A DNA stretch of 64,000 nt, taken from assembly GCF_000204055.1 (NCBI RefSeq), contig NW_006768773.1, positions 1,711,748 through 1,775,747 on the forward strand, written 5' to 3'. The stretch comes from Melampsora larici-populina 98AG31 (Eukaryota > Basidiomycota > Pucciniomycetes > Pucciniales > Melampsoraceae). This document shows, in pieces, positions 22,932 through 35,378 of this stretch. The position numbers were made by a program, and so were the translations under genes. How positions within the stretch are numbered: position 1 is the first letter of the stretch; each line of letters starts with the position of its first letter. The notes under the pieces are model-generated. The model saw nothing but the letters and a program-made list of their open reading frames with translations. It ran no database searches and had not been told where the DNA came from.

Positions 22932-24762
22932 TTAGAACTCGCACTTTGCTGTTACAAGTTGGTCTTCTTCTGTAGCGTTTCTGAGCCAGCATAGTAGGTC
23001 CCCAGGTATCTCAACATGCACCTGTCTCCACCAATCTCTTGATGTTGTGTCACCTCGAGAAAGCTCGTCTGCCGCGTTTTCCAACGATGTCACCCTTCGT
23101 TGTTCTAACTGGCAATCGTTAGAGTAGAGAAGGGTACTTATCTCTTTCCACTCACTATTGACCCAAAAATCATTAGATCGTTTGTTGCGGAGTACTCCTT
23201 CCGTTGTTGTATTGTCCGTCAGGACCAAAAATCTCCCTCCTTCTATTCTCTGGAGTTTCTGTAACATTAGAAGGCCTAATCTTATAGCTACTGTCTCAAG
23301 CCATGCAATACCACGTCTTTGCTGATTCAAGGGAGTCTCCCAACCGGGGAGGAGTTTGAACTGAGACCACGCTTTCCCTATAACAACTCCGATCCCAAAT
23401 GATGTCGACGCATCGCCTACCCAGCCTACGTTCGAGACTGTTCGTTTTTTGAGCAAGTGCCTATTAGGAAAGCTGACTAGTGCGTTCATCCATACGTTCA
23501 GGTCTCCTCGTACCGCAGATGGCATCTTCCTTTTTGTGTACTTGTTGTGCCACTCAGCTAACCATCTGAAACTTCCTGTCAAATAGCATCTGAGTTGTGG
23601 AAGGATGTAGGATACATGGCTTAATCTTCCATTCATCTTTTCCACCTCCTTGAATGAATATGTAACTTGGCTTAAATATGAGGACAGTTGGTCGATTCTT
23701 AACTGTAGCTTTGATGGGGGTAAGCACACTGTTTTCGTTTTAGTATTCCATAGAAAACCTATATACTTCTGTTCGTCGGCGAAGTCTGAGAACTTTGTGT
23801 CGTTAGTTTTCACCCCTAAGGATGAGCTATACTCTACTATTTGGTTCATTGTTACGTTGTTGGACGCTTCTTTGATTAGAAGGTTATCGTCCACCCAACG
23901 AAATACTTTCATCAGACGAAAGTGTTTCTCGACTAACTCTTTCCAGCCGTCAGCTGGACCCCCAAAACTGCCACATCCGCCTACGCCACCGAAAGAGATA
24001 CAGGTGTCTATGTATTGAAACCCACGAAAGCACGTGATTAAAAGGAAACACCATTGGCTGGGGATGGTGCCAATCTGTCGATAGGCCTTTTCCCAGTCAT
24101 AGAGGCCTACCTCGACTGGTACATCAATATCTGCAATGAACTCTGACACTATCGAAAAATTATCCCACGTAGTTGCGAAGTCATCTTTGTTCACGAATGA
24201 ATTGACACTTGGGATCTTTGGATCATTTTTTGGAAACGACAGGTCGTTTATCGGTCTGAAGGAGCCGTCGCCGTTCACTACTGCTCCCATTGGGCTCGAT
24301 CGGAAAAAGCCGAACTTAGCACTTAACTCCTCTGTTGTGAAGGGGCCGAACATTCTACCGGCTAGGACTTCTTTATGTATGTTGTCCATAATCTTCTCTC
24401 TAACTGCCTCTGCCGACCGGTGATTGGGAGGGCAGTAGAAAGGAAGGTCTCCCACTGTGTGGTCTGGGATCCCCTGGTCAAAGCCGTTTCGAAAGCCTTC
24501 CAACACGAAGTTGTACTGAGGGAGCAGGCCGTATCTTCTTAGCTCTTTCTCCCATAGGTCGATGTTCATCGCGCATGTCGGTCCTTTGGGCCATCTAGCT
24601 TCGTTTATTGTTGTTATAGTTGTTGTTGAGGCCAGTGAAGATAAGTTGGGGTTGTCTAGTACGTCGTCTAGTTTCTTCAATCGGGCTGGCCGTGTGTGGT
24701 CTGCTGGCCGTATGTGGTTTGGGATCTCCAAAGTATCTGGTTGATCTAAATGAGTATTCTCA
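22932..24762 (-). CDS. Reverse transcriptase/RNase H (pol) of the Ngaro-type element
   Basis: About 609 codons with no stop. RT motifs are in order: SSPMGAVVNGDGSFRPINDLS (fingers), DVPVEVGLYDWEKAYRQI (palm A, with Asp), FGGVGGCGSFGGPADGW, and the catalytic FRWVDDNLLIK near residue 280 counted from 24731. RNase H follows: VGWVGDAS, IAWLETVA, LTDNTTTEG and AADELSRG supply its acidic residues. The lineage is the DIRS/Ngaro RT class. The frame has no ATG before about 24567, well inside the protein. It is open back to an AG at 24763, and joining there to the gag exon ending at 25014 keeps frame (see gag), so it is probably made as a spliced Gag-Pol fusion. Confidence 0.9.
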
Positions 24763-25012
24763 CTTTGTCACGAGTCAAAAAAGAAAATTGCAGTATGTTA
24801 TTATCAATCATACAATTCTCTCTGAACAGTTTCAAGAAATACAACTATTAGTTGATTGGACTAGGTAATGACCGACTAGGAATAAAAACCCTTAGGAGGG
24901 TGTGCGACAAGGAAAGTGTAAAAAGAAGAAAAACAATATGCCTTCGTATGATCTCATAAAGGAGGGGGAGATTTATACGTAGCATGCCACTTCATAAAGT
25001 AATCCTAACTTA

Positions 25013-26948
25013 CTACTGGCGAGGTCTCGCTCTACCCATGTGTCCTCCACCTCTTCCTCTTCTAGCGATTCCTCTGCTACCACTCGCTACTGGCTGTTCT
25101 CTTTGTAACGGTGGGAGCATCTCTATTATATCTGGAAAACGAGGTTCTCTAGAGGGTCTTGGAGCTCTTCTTTGTGTCGATGATGAGGTTCTAACACCAA
25201 CAGTTAGCTTTCGTTTCTTAGATGGCTTCGCCGCATTCCTAGGTTAAACACGAATCGAGGGGATTTGTTTATGTAAGCGTCGGCTCTCGTTCTACTAGGT
25301 AGGATGAATTCCTTACTCATTCCAAATCCCGGTCTCTGGATCTCTATTCTCGAACCTTGCCCCTTTCGCATAAGGGTTAGTGTCACCAAATGATAACTCG
25401 CCTCTTGCTTGTGCTTTTTCGCAAGCCAGCTTCTCGTACTTCTCTACATAGATACTCGAGCTGATGTTTTTCGCATACACTTGTTTTAGAACATACCACT
25501 TTATCGCTCTATATGGATGTGGGACTAAAACTCACTCGGGAACTGGTACTCCTTTGGCTCTATGGCCAAATACTTGTTCCCTCACCATTATGTCGTATCG
25601 CAACGCGACCATCCAAGACTCTGTAGATGACCTGGAAAAGTACCGACGACAATGTCTTTGTTAACTCATCTGATTCACTCATACATGGATGAACGTGTAA
25701 GATTTGAGATTTAAAACATACTTGATCTCTTTTACGTGTCTCACATGTCCTTTCAATTGTTTTGCTATCTTCTTGAAGTTATATGAATCGGTCAAATATC
25801 TTCTGAGCAATGATATCCCGTCGATCCACTCCCCATAGGTCATTGCATATTCTGACGGAGGAGTCAGACCTCTGTTTCAAGATTTGGAAGATGATGACGA
25901 CGTTTGATTCTTCCTGCTTTCTTCTCTGTCTTTCCTTACGAAAGTGGGATTGAGTACAGTAAGAGGAATGTTTTCTGATAGGTTCTTCATGGCTTCTCCC
26001 CAGTAAGTTTGAAGAGGCGGAAGTGTCAAAGTACAAGGAGCCCCATCTTGGAAACGTATACCGTTTTCCTTGATGATCTTCTTTGACGAAGATGATTGGT
26101 CCTTGGAAGACTTTTTCTTCTTACCGTGCTTGCTGACCTTATCTTTCCCTTTGTTGGAAAGTTTCTCTTTCGCCAATCTGGCTTTCATAGCTTCCGTCTT
26201 CCGGATTGCTTTTTCTAGATCTCTTTCGAGTTCTTTTAAAGGCTTTCGTTTATCTATAACAGCCGGTTAGGAAATATCACATGAGTCAGTGTCATGTTTC
26301 CTAGCATCCAGTGGAGGGCACCATCTGGGAAACGTTTTATAAAACGTAGACTATAAATGTCTCTTCCCTTATCACAGGGGCGCTCAACTCTTGAGAAGCT
26401 TCGGTAAAGTAACGTGTAAAGCAGGACTTTTAAACTTTTTAAAAGATTTTATTCGACGACTTACCTTTCTTCACTGTGCCTACTGAATCTGAATCAGAAG
26501 GTGACTCGCTATCCCCGGACCCGGAGGAGTCGGACCCGGAGGAGTCTTCACTCGAGCTGATTGAAGAATCGCTGCTTGATTCTGATGAATCTGACGAAGA
26601 AGATCTGAAGTCGCTGTCTTCTTCCTTCAAATTGTTGATGTTGAAGTCTTGATCTTCGAGGTCATCATCTTCATCTTCACCTCTTCCTCTATTAGCACCT
26701 TCTCTTTCTTCATCTTCCTCTCTTTCTCCAAAACTATCAAGTGAACGGGAAATTTCGTCCCTCATTTGTTCTTGAAGAGCTTCTCCATCGAGTTCTCCGT
26801 TCACTGGGTTGTCGGTTCCTTCTAACTCGTCTTGGGGACGGCCTTCATTTCCGCTCGAGGCCGGAGGGTCGATAACTAATGCACCTTCAGGTAACATATC
26901 GCCTCTCGTTCTTCTAGTAGATCTACTGTTTACTTGGGTGATTGCCAT
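25013..26948 (-). CDS. Gag-like protein of the Ngaro-type element, with several introns
   Basis: Model: 26465-26948, 26253..25940, 25871..25722, 25655..25536, 25460..25317, 25238..25013. Exon 1 (161 codons) is acidic and Ser/Asp/Glu-rich. Exon 2 has a charged coiled-coil-like helix (KPLKELERDLEKAIRKTEAM) and a Lys-rich block. Later exons read YGEWIDGISLLRRYLTDSY and ALRYDIMVREQVFGHRAKG, ending in an Arg/Gly-rich tail (RGIARRGRGGGHMGRARPRQ). Introns 25239-25316, 25461-25535 and 25656-25721 each remove stop codons and restore frame. The 25872-25939 junction stays out of frame in my model, either a wrong splice choice or a frameshift. The stop TAG at 25015-25013 overlaps a 5' splice site TA|GTAAGT; splicing to 24763 would fuse Gag to RT. 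Confidence 0.65.
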
Positions 26949-27112
26949 GTAGTTTGATAACAGACAATGAAAGGAAGTAGGGAAGATAAATGAAAGTTGA
27001 TGGAATACGACGGGCTAAAAGTATTATAGTATTATGGAGATAGAGGAAGAGAGGAGAGATTGGTTTATTGGTTTAAAAGAAATGAGCAATTCGCAAAACA
27101 AAATACAAAATT

Positions 27113-27542
27113 ATTTATATTAAACTGTTAAACAACTTTAGTAACAAGTTGTTAACCCCAATCTAAAACTAGGAATAGTAAGATTTAATTCTAAAGAGTC
27201 TAACTAATTGTAAGGTGAGTCACTTTGATATGCTTTACTTGATTGGATAGTAAATTAGAAAGATGTAAAGGAAATCGGTCGAAGGGAATATGTAATCATA
27301 ATTAGATCAGCTTGAGCTTTATATGTTCTCATAGACGCTTGGGCTATTACAATTATAAACGTCACGCGTTCTTGTACCTCTCGTATGACCGGATGACCCA
27401 ATGAGGAATTTGTTATTCCTTCTTGGGTCATAAGTGTACACGTTGGACTTTTTCCTTAGCTGTCTCATTGTCATCACTTTCTTTTAGGGTGCACGCCTTC
27501 ATGGACCTGCTCCACACATCGTGCCTCATGTAAAGGCCTATC
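27113..27542 (-). repeat. Ngaro split direct repeat A, 5' terminal copy (promoter end)
   Basis: Lies upstream of gag on the coding strand, so it should hold the promoter. It differs from the internal copy by about five substitutions, for example near 27186, 27372, 27441 and 27469. Confidence 0.85.
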
Positions 27543-27785
27543 TCCTGGCCAAACTCAACATTTGTCCTCCAGCGGCTATTCCCTCCATGTCAATGATGAA
27601 GGTACTGAGGCACTTTCACATAATCCGCAACATCACACCAAGACTACATAAACACATACATACTTTTATCACTTTGTCTGAGAATGTGTCAAGAATAAAG
27701 ACATGAGGGTTCTCCATGTATCTACCAAAGATATGTTAGCCATCAAGTTAACTAAACCACCTCTTGAGTATTGCTTGAACATCAT
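27543..27785 (+). pseudogene. Decayed Copia retrotransposon, part 3 (end of RNase H)
   Basis: Directly after the Ngaro-type element the frame LSSSGYSLHVNDEGTEALSH is followed by HNPQHHTKTT, then ECVKNKDMRVLHVSTKDMLA and KLTKPPLEY, the normal end of Copia RNase H, with stops in between. The polypurine tract and 3' LTR probably start near 27842 (TGTTGGGTTTATTC), but I could not find the partner LTR. Confidence 0.75.
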
Positions 27786-27859
27786 CATGCTATGTTTTGG
27801 ATTACATGATTTTTATTCTTTCATGGGTCTTGGTGGAAAAATGTTGGGTTTATTCTGTT

Positions 27860-29900
27860 ATTTTCTTTTCTTCTTTTCTCTATAAATCTGTAATAACACC
27901 TGTAATTTGCCTTTTGTGTTTTATTGTTTTTCTCTTTCCTATCTCTCTCTCTTTCTTCTTGACTCTGTTGAAGCTAGCTGAAAACAGGGGGGTTTTGGAA
28001 TAGTGAGCTTGATATCTTAGAAACCTTGTTGTATGCCACTAGTCTACTTATCATCCATTTGCTTTTCACCTATCTTCCCACTGATCTGTTATTTGCCTGA
28101 CTTGACGGATCATCTGGCCATCTACTACAATGTATGTTGTTATGTACTGCTTACATAACAAACTTTGTATATCAAAGCCACCTGGAGCTGCAATAGGAAA
28201 GAGTTTCTCTATACCCTTTTCTCATGTCATCTTGTGCACTCTAGGTGTGCTTTCTCTCTTCAGTTACTATAGTTTTACTTTTTATGAAATGCTTATATTA
28301 CCCTTTATCACTTTCATCTCATGCACTCCAGTTGAATGCAACAATAGTAATGGTACACAAACATCTTGACCTGACCTCAAAACCCATGATAACCCATGCC
28401 AAAACCCAAAAAACAATCAGGTTGTCATGGGTTATTTGGATGGGTTTTTCAGGTTGGGTCAAGATGTTTGTGTACTACTATTTGTCTTTGCTGTGGATTG
28501 ATCTGAAGAAAAAATGCAATAGATTGTACATATCAGAAGCCATATGTTGAGCATAGTATGTACTTGGGGATTAAGGGAGCAATGGCAGTCATCTTGTGGG
28601 TGTGCCTGGTAGTGCCCCAAATCTTCAAAATGTGTAGGGGCACGCCCCATGGTTAGTCCACGGATTTTTGCCAGTTCAGCCACTCATCTCCATCAGGAAT
28701 GCCTTAGGAGGACTCTGAGGCGTGTCCTTCATCATGGTATTGAGATATTGGTCTGTCAGTCTACCTCACTCTGAGCTGTTTTCACTTGACAGACAGAGTC
28801 TTGTCCAAAAGATGTAGGCAACTCACTTTAAGAGTTTCATGTGTATAGTGTCACAGTTGACTTCCTTTGACTGTGATATCTCTTACAATCTACCTTGAAA
28901 ATCAATGACTAGAATTCTTTTATTGGCAACTATGTATCTACTGGCACTGTAATGATGGCCTCTGCTGATGTAGAAGCTTAAAAGGACGCGCCCACAACAT
29001 GAAATGGCGGGCAAAGTGCTGTCCGACGCACCAGGCAACGGACTTGAGCTCGGGATATGCTCAACCGGACTTTTGTTTCATACACTAAATTTTTCGCCTC
29101 TTGTTGTTTTGGCGCATTTGGCGTTTGTCGGCAATCGCCGAGCAAAATGTGTTGTCACGGCGCTTAATCTCCATATCGGCTTCACACAGCTTCTTCACGC
29201 CCGGTACATATGTTGCGCCTCATGAGGCTCGGAGGTTGGACAAGTTGTCAGGTTAAGGGTATGTTCGGCATTCTACTTCCTCAGCCAATGCGGGATTTCT
29301 GTTTTTTAATGTGATTGTTTGGACACAAAAACATAGTACAACGGTAAATTGATGGTATGTACATAAAGGTCATTTTTAAGTTCTGCTTGCTGGACTACGC
29401 GGTTGATTTGAGTGAATCCAAAATTAAGGTATATTGGAAGTGTTTGGTATGAAATTAGATGACCGAATCGGGAATTCGATTCAGATAGCGAAGTCAGAAG
29501 AAGAGTAAGAAGATGATGAACGATTTAAGGTGTCAAACCAACCCAAGAAAAGCGTGTGTGTTGGTGACAGGAAGTCGAATTAAACGCGTCATGACTGATG
29601 AATGATATCGAGAACTCAAAGGGATTGAAACCAAACTTGTTAGTTGATGAATGGGATTGATAAAATGATTTTCAGTCTAATTCGAATTCTAATGCTGACT
29701 AGACTGATTGATAGTAATACTAGCTAGTTCCAGAACTAGACCATCTTAACGAAACTACTACTCTTCATTTCTTTACTGTTTGCTTGAACCCATCTACATA
29801 ATTTCATCTTCATCTTCATCATCATCATTTATTATTATTCTTATTAACTTCATTTGTAGCACTTTTCACTCAAAACATTCACTAATCTCAATTTCTTCAT
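27860..29900. other. Repeat-derived and intergenic DNA
   Basis: Probable Copia 3' LTR, one small MITE (separate entry), a stretch of short degraded frames (28560-28980), and a locally GC-rich patch at 28980-29230. No supported gene. Confidence 0.35.
28353..28475. mobile_element. Small MITE with 20-bp inverted ends
   Basis: GTACACAAACATCTTGACC at the left and GGTCAAGATGTTTGTGTAC at the right form near-perfect terminal inverted repeats around a short AT-rich core that is itself partly symmetric (AACCCAT..ATGGGTT). Only about 123 bp, no coding capacity. TAGTA/TACTA words outside also mirror each other. Confidence 0.7.
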
Positions 29901-29948
29901 TCCACTTGTAACCTTCAACTCATCAAGACTACATTCAATCACAATCAA

Positions 29949-32900
29949 ATGGCTACCAACCAATCACTTTCAGATCATCAATCATCATCATCACCATTCA
30001 TCAAACAACAAGATTGCGTACCACATCGATCAAACAAAAGAAAGTTTATTGGTAAAGAAGCTCCATTAATCATTGGTGATTATCTTATTTGGCTTTCTCC
30101 TTCAATTCAACTCACCGAATCGGAGAAAGGATCATTAAAACCTTCTCACACAATCGAACCTATCAATAAACTTCAAAATCAAACTTCATCACCTCATATC
30201 AAATGGAATCAAAGCTTAGCCTTTCCTTCAAGTCGATTAGATATCTTCAATACACCTGTCACAAAACCTATCAAATCAATCACAACAGTTCCTACTAGAA
30301 GACCATCAGTCTTATCACTTCGTAGTTTGAAAAGTAACCATTTACCTTCTAATACCATCAAAACTTGGTCTGGTTCACATTTCGAAATTGGTGCGGATCT
30401 CGAAGAAGTCTTGAAGCAAGCATCCTTATCATCAAATCATCATGATCAAGTACAAAAAACTCAAACCCAACGAAGGAGATCTTGTAGCTCAGCACCTTCT
30501 AAAAACAAACACTCAATCTCAACTGGAGTGCCTCAGAGACCCAACGGTCTTCGCCGTTGTAGTTCTGGTCCTTTTATATCCGACAGATGGGATATACCCA
30601 ACTCGCCACTCGGATCACCATCATACCCTCCCGGTCAGCTCTCATCACCTTCGCAAACTGATCCTCCTACCTCATCTGGCGATTCTCATTCCGCACCACT
30701 AGCACAACCCGTCCCATCTCCTTCAAGCGAACCAATTCCCAACATTCAAGAATGTGGACTCAACCACAATGCTCCCACCTCATTGGATGCAAACCCAACC
30801 AAGCCCATGGTACAAGTCGCGATAGATCATATGGGGCCTACTCAATCCAAACCTCTTCTTAAGAAACCTTTAGTCGAATCTGTCCTTGAAGCTCATATGC
30901 TAGTCAAGTTTCAATGGACAAACAAACACCCCCACCGTTTATCACTTGAACCTACATCACGAATCTCAGTAGCGGAAGAACGATTTAAACCATTTAAAGT
31001 AGTCCTCAATGAACGTTGTTTAGAATTATATGAATATTCAAAAGGGGTTTTTAAAAATCGGGAATATTCTTGGAAACTAGTTCATTCAATCTTACTCATC
31101 GGTAGTGATACACGTTTCTCTAGACCATTTTCATCTGATTTGGCTTTTTGTTTGACAGTGAATTTGAATTATAATTCATTACGAACCCATCATCCATCTC
31201 AACCGAAAGAAAAACCTACAGGTTCATTTTTGTCTTCACCGATTTGGTCAAAACTTTCAAATTTAACCCATCATGATCAAGCCACCAGAAAACCACGTGT
31301 AACCCATTTACATCAAAGATCACCTCATCAACTTGCCAAGTTTATCTTTATACCTTCATCTAAATCGATTGGTGAGATCATGTCATATGAATTATGGAAA
31401 AGACTGGGTGGGAAATTACCACGTCAAGTTTTAGTGGATACCATTGGATTATCATCATATGTACAAGTTCCGATCATTCGATCATTAAAAGCAAAACCCA
31501 TGTATTTATCGGATTATGAATTGAGAGAAGCTACGATGAAATGTTTGAATTCGAATGAAGATTATGCAGAGATGTATTCAAGATTTCATTCTAAAGGTAG
31601 AGATGTTCGATTGGCTTGGAGAAGAAAAGATCGATTGGATTGGATCTCGCCGGTTCCTCATCATATCTTTACTGGAAATTTGCCCATTGAACAATTACAA
31701 ATTGATAATGCGATGAGAGGTTTCTCAGTACAATCGGTTAGTTCTTTTTCACCATCAATCTTTGGTAATCTCTACTGACCCTTTTTTTTCGAAACAATCA
31801 GACAAAAGAGAGTGCAGTACTTGAACTCCGACCAGCTTTACATTATCCGAATTTTGTGACCCTTTCAGATGGAAGTTTACGAGAAGAACCATCAGGATTA
31901 GAAGGATTTGTAACATACTTTAAAGCGGGTGGTAAGACAGGTAAAAGGGTTTATCTTTCGACGTTTGATGGAATGTTATTTATCTGTAAAGCATCTTTGG
32001 CCATCTTACCTAAAGCACCTGTCTCTGATGACGAAAGAGAAAGATTGATGAAGGTTTTCCAACCTCATCTTCCTTCGTCTCAAACCGGTTTATGGTCTAC
32101 TAATCTTACCCCAACTTGTTCGAGTCATCCGGCTAGTCCGACCATAGCCAATCCCACTTCACCTACCCAAAATGAACCCAACACTTTGAAGAAACAAGAT
32201 TTGAATCTTAATGTGGTGGAAGAGATTTCAAGTTCGAATGAAAGCCATGAACGATTTCCGAGTACGAAACCTTTGGAAAGCTTATTGACGCGATTTTATT
32301 CAGATGAATTGAACCGACAAAAAGAATTAGTCAAGAATTCGTATAAATTCATTGATATGAAAGAAATCAAATCGATTCAAAGAAGTGATACGATTTTGAG
32401 TACGCAACGAAACCCATTTAAACCTAAGAAGAAGAAAAAATCACTGGTTGAAGAAGAAGTCTTACCGGGTTTTCGAATCGAATTGAGTGAAGGAAATTGG
32501 ATAGATTTGATCACCTTGAATGAAATCGAAACTGATCAATGGATTCAACATTTAAATGAACTTTCGACTTATTGGAACTCACGAATTCAAGAGAATGCTA
32601 AGATTGAAATGTTAGCGATGAATGGGACTTTGAAACCTTTGTTGAAAGATAGAGATGAGGTTGGATCGTTTGATGATAGTAACTTACGTAGATGTTGTTC
32701 AGAAGAACTTCAAACTTCGTTACTTTCTTCTTTGTAGTAAGTTTTCTTTCTAGATCATTCTCTTGATGATCAGTGATTGATTTTTCTTTGGTGATCTCAT
32801 AGTCATTGGTGTATCGTAGAAGGATGTCGAACGATTACTCGTAGTGGAAAACTTCACAAGAAATCATACAAAGGTAACACATGGGATACAAGAGAGATGA

Positions 32901-33373
32901 TCTTATCAGGAGGTAATCTGATTGAATATTCAATGGAATCTAAATCCTTTGATCATCCTCATCATCATTACTTTCATCATCAATCAAAGCTTAATCAAAA
33001 ACTTTATTCATTCGATCTTCGCTTGAGTTTTGTTTGTACAGCTGAAGCCGCTCAAGACCAAATCCCTCATGGACAGATTATTCCGGGATTGTATTCTGAT
33101 GGGTTACATACCAATGATTCCTTGAGTCAATGTATTTTGATCTTGTGGATCGATTCTCAAGATTTGAAAACTCAGACTCAAACTAATTCGAATCCGAATC
33201 CGAATCTGAATCTGACTTTGAAGCAGAATCAAAAGCAGAAGTGTGAACAGAGAGGATCTAGGCAGTCTATTAGGGTTTATAAGGCTAGGAATCAATTAGA
33301 GAGAGATTTATGGATTTATGCGATCCGATTCGAAATTGAAAGGTCTATGAGAATGAAACAGTCAAAACCATGA
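29949..33373 (+). CDS. Large PH-domain protein of the Mug56/Spo71 type
   Basis: Exons 29949-31736, 31802-32736 and 32803-33373 give 1097 aa, all junctions in frame. The N-terminal 300 residues are Ser/Pro-rich and probably disordered. A first PH-like segment starts near residue 310 (FKPFKVVLNERCLELYEYSK, VHSILLIG). Around 500-590 comes the block GRDVRLAWRRKDRLDWISPV that I associate with the Spo71/Mug56 family. The second exon holds another PH-like unit with a Ser-rich insert (GGKTGKRVYLSTFDGMLFIC). The third exon has SGKLHKKSYKGNTWDTREMI, a PH opening strand, and ends RNQLERDLWIYAIRFEIERS, a PH C-terminal helix. Spo71 acts in forespore membrane growth in yeast; in a rust the role is unknown. 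The family call is from memory. Confidence 0.6.
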
Positions 33374-35378
33374 AATCAATCGAACTGAATAGAATCTATT
33401 CTATCCTCAATTAATTTACTCATTATGGATTCAAAGAATGTTTTTGTATTGTATGGAAAATAAGAAGTTTTGAAAGTTTTTTTTAGGAATGAATATTGGA
33501 ATGAAGTGTAGAATGGTGTGCTGACTGTTTAATTGTAACTTTTTCATTCCATATTTATATTTTTACAATTACATATTTATATTTCTATATTTTTATATCA
33601 ATTCATCTATACTTAGAACAAATACCTGAACATTTCTTTTCTCTTTTATATATTTATATCAAACTAACACCTGGACATCATATACAATACCATTTTTTGT
33701 TTGTTTTTCTTTTTGATGATGCATATACCTTTTTTTACTCAAGACTGCTTTTATACTGAGCATGTATTTATGATATCTTTTTTTCTTACTTTTATACTTG
33801 GGTTATTTGTTGAATGTATATATTTATATACGTTTAGCTGTTTGATTATTTATTTATTCATTTCATTTATTTATTTATTCATATCATTTATTTATATTAT
33901 ATTATATTTTCTTTTTGACTTTCTTTTTGATAAGATCGATATTTATAAACTATTTGATTTGTTATGGATCATAATTATTATTATAATTTCATGTAAATTA
34001 TAAGAAATTGATTTTTTTTTGTTTGGGATATGGGTTGATGATTTGTGGAAATTGGAATGAACAATCAAAAATCACTTTAAACACTTTTGCTTGTTATATC
34101 TTCTTTGCTAGATATATCTTTATCATTAAACCAAATGAAACCAAATCAATAATCTTCAACAAAGAAAACCACCTAATGTATTTTCATCTTGAGATTTCTT
34201 TTTGTGTGAATTATTTGCTTCAGCTCATAGATTTGAATTTTGACAAGATGTTGCCATCATGCATTTATGGGTGATTTGGGTTGAACTTGTTATGAGTCAT
34301 GATGGATTGGTTGAGATTTGAAACAAAAAAGATTGCTTGGAGATTGTCACATAGAAGTGAGCTTCTACACAGGAGAATCTTAGCGTGAGGTCGCCAGGCT
34401 GGACGAACGATGCAGCTTCCCGCGGCCGCGCAGAAGGCAAAACGATTCGCAAAACCTATCACGTCACGCGTTGGCTACAGCACCTTACATGATATGTGCT
34501 CTTTAGCATTTGCGAGAAGAATCTCTTTACCATTTGCCTTGACGAGCAAGCAGAATTCCCTCAAGTAAGTTTATACATATGGAGTGATGACCAGTTTCTC
34601 AATTCCCACTCAACCTCATCTTTCATCTTTCTTCAAAGGTTTCGAAAATCTCATCTTAGCTATTCTCACCATCCATTGAGATCTTTTAAAATTATCGATC
34701 TCTTGATTCTTATCTTTAAGATTCTTATCAATCTTGTCCCTCCCACCTGTGACCTCTCCTTCTCATCGTTTACATATGTACTTCAGGCTGCCCCATAGCG
34801 GACCTATTTTTCAAAGCCTTTGCACTATAAGTTATCATCGTACATTTTGCAATTACATAGGGCTCTATGTCCCGATTCAGGCTAACCCGCAAACTTCACA
34901 AAGTCCCTCGCCAAAGGCCCGAGGCTTGAAGAAACTCCCGAAGCCATCTGAAGCCACTCTTTGCAAAGTAGCATATTTCCATCCATCTCGAATATTCGAT
35001 TCAGACGGGTGGGCGGTGTGAGTTGATTGATGATTGATATTTCGACTTGAACTGATTGATTGATGAATTGTAATTTTAGCTTGAGAAGTGAAATATCAAG
35101 AAAACTTGATTTAAGTTTAAGCTAGAAATGATTTGAAGATTGAGAATCGATTGAAAAGATGGCTTGACTGAGTCAATCAAATCTATTTAAACTTTGGATT
35201 CTTTCGTTTTTCTTTCTTCGTTTTTCTTTTTACATAATTTCCCTTCCTCTTTCAACTTTTCAACTTTTCAACTTTTCATCCTTAACTTAACTTATCTTTA
35301 TTTACAGATACAACCTGACTGACTGATTATCTGTTTTCAATCATCAAGCTTTGAGTATTGGATTTGATTGGAACGAAG
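33374..35378. other. AT-rich intergenic DNA
   Basis: Very AT-rich near 33550-34000, with runs of TTTA/TTTATTCA. A 95-codon frame at 34734-35021 has no motif. The part before 35379 contains pyrimidine-rich sequence (TTTTC, CTTTT repeats near 35210-35290), likely the promoter and 5' UTR of the RhoGEF gene. Confidence 0.4.

Larger units (their letters stand above)
19989..27542 (-). mobile_element. Ngaro-type (DIRS order) tyrosine-recombinase retrotransposon, complete, about 7.55 kb
   Basis: Read on the coding (minus) strand the order is A - gag - RT/RNase H - tyrosine recombinase - B - A - B, the split direct repeat arrangement that defines Ngaro-like elements. The repeats here are 27113-27542 (A), 20740-20998 (B), 20311-20739 (A) and 19989-20247 (B). 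The two B copies look identical and the two A copies differ at only a handful of the 430 positions, so insertion was recent. The target is a Copia RNase H gene, whose frame resumes at 27543. RT and recombinase frames are intact. Such elements integrate as circles by recombinase and leave no target duplication, as seen here. Confidence 0.9.

Noticed and set aside
25013..26440. Gag of the Ngaro-type element as a pseudogene full of stop codons
   Set aside because: Most stops fall in segments with GT..AG ends whose removal gives one continuous frame, so introns explain them better. One junction (25872-25939) remains unresolved.
29004..29225. 73-codon frame in a GC-richer patch
   Set aside because: No motif or splice context; adjacent to repeat debris.
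34496..35021. Two overlapping frames of 95-100 codons
   Set aside because: No family signal; low-complexity AT-rich neighbourhood; likely chance.
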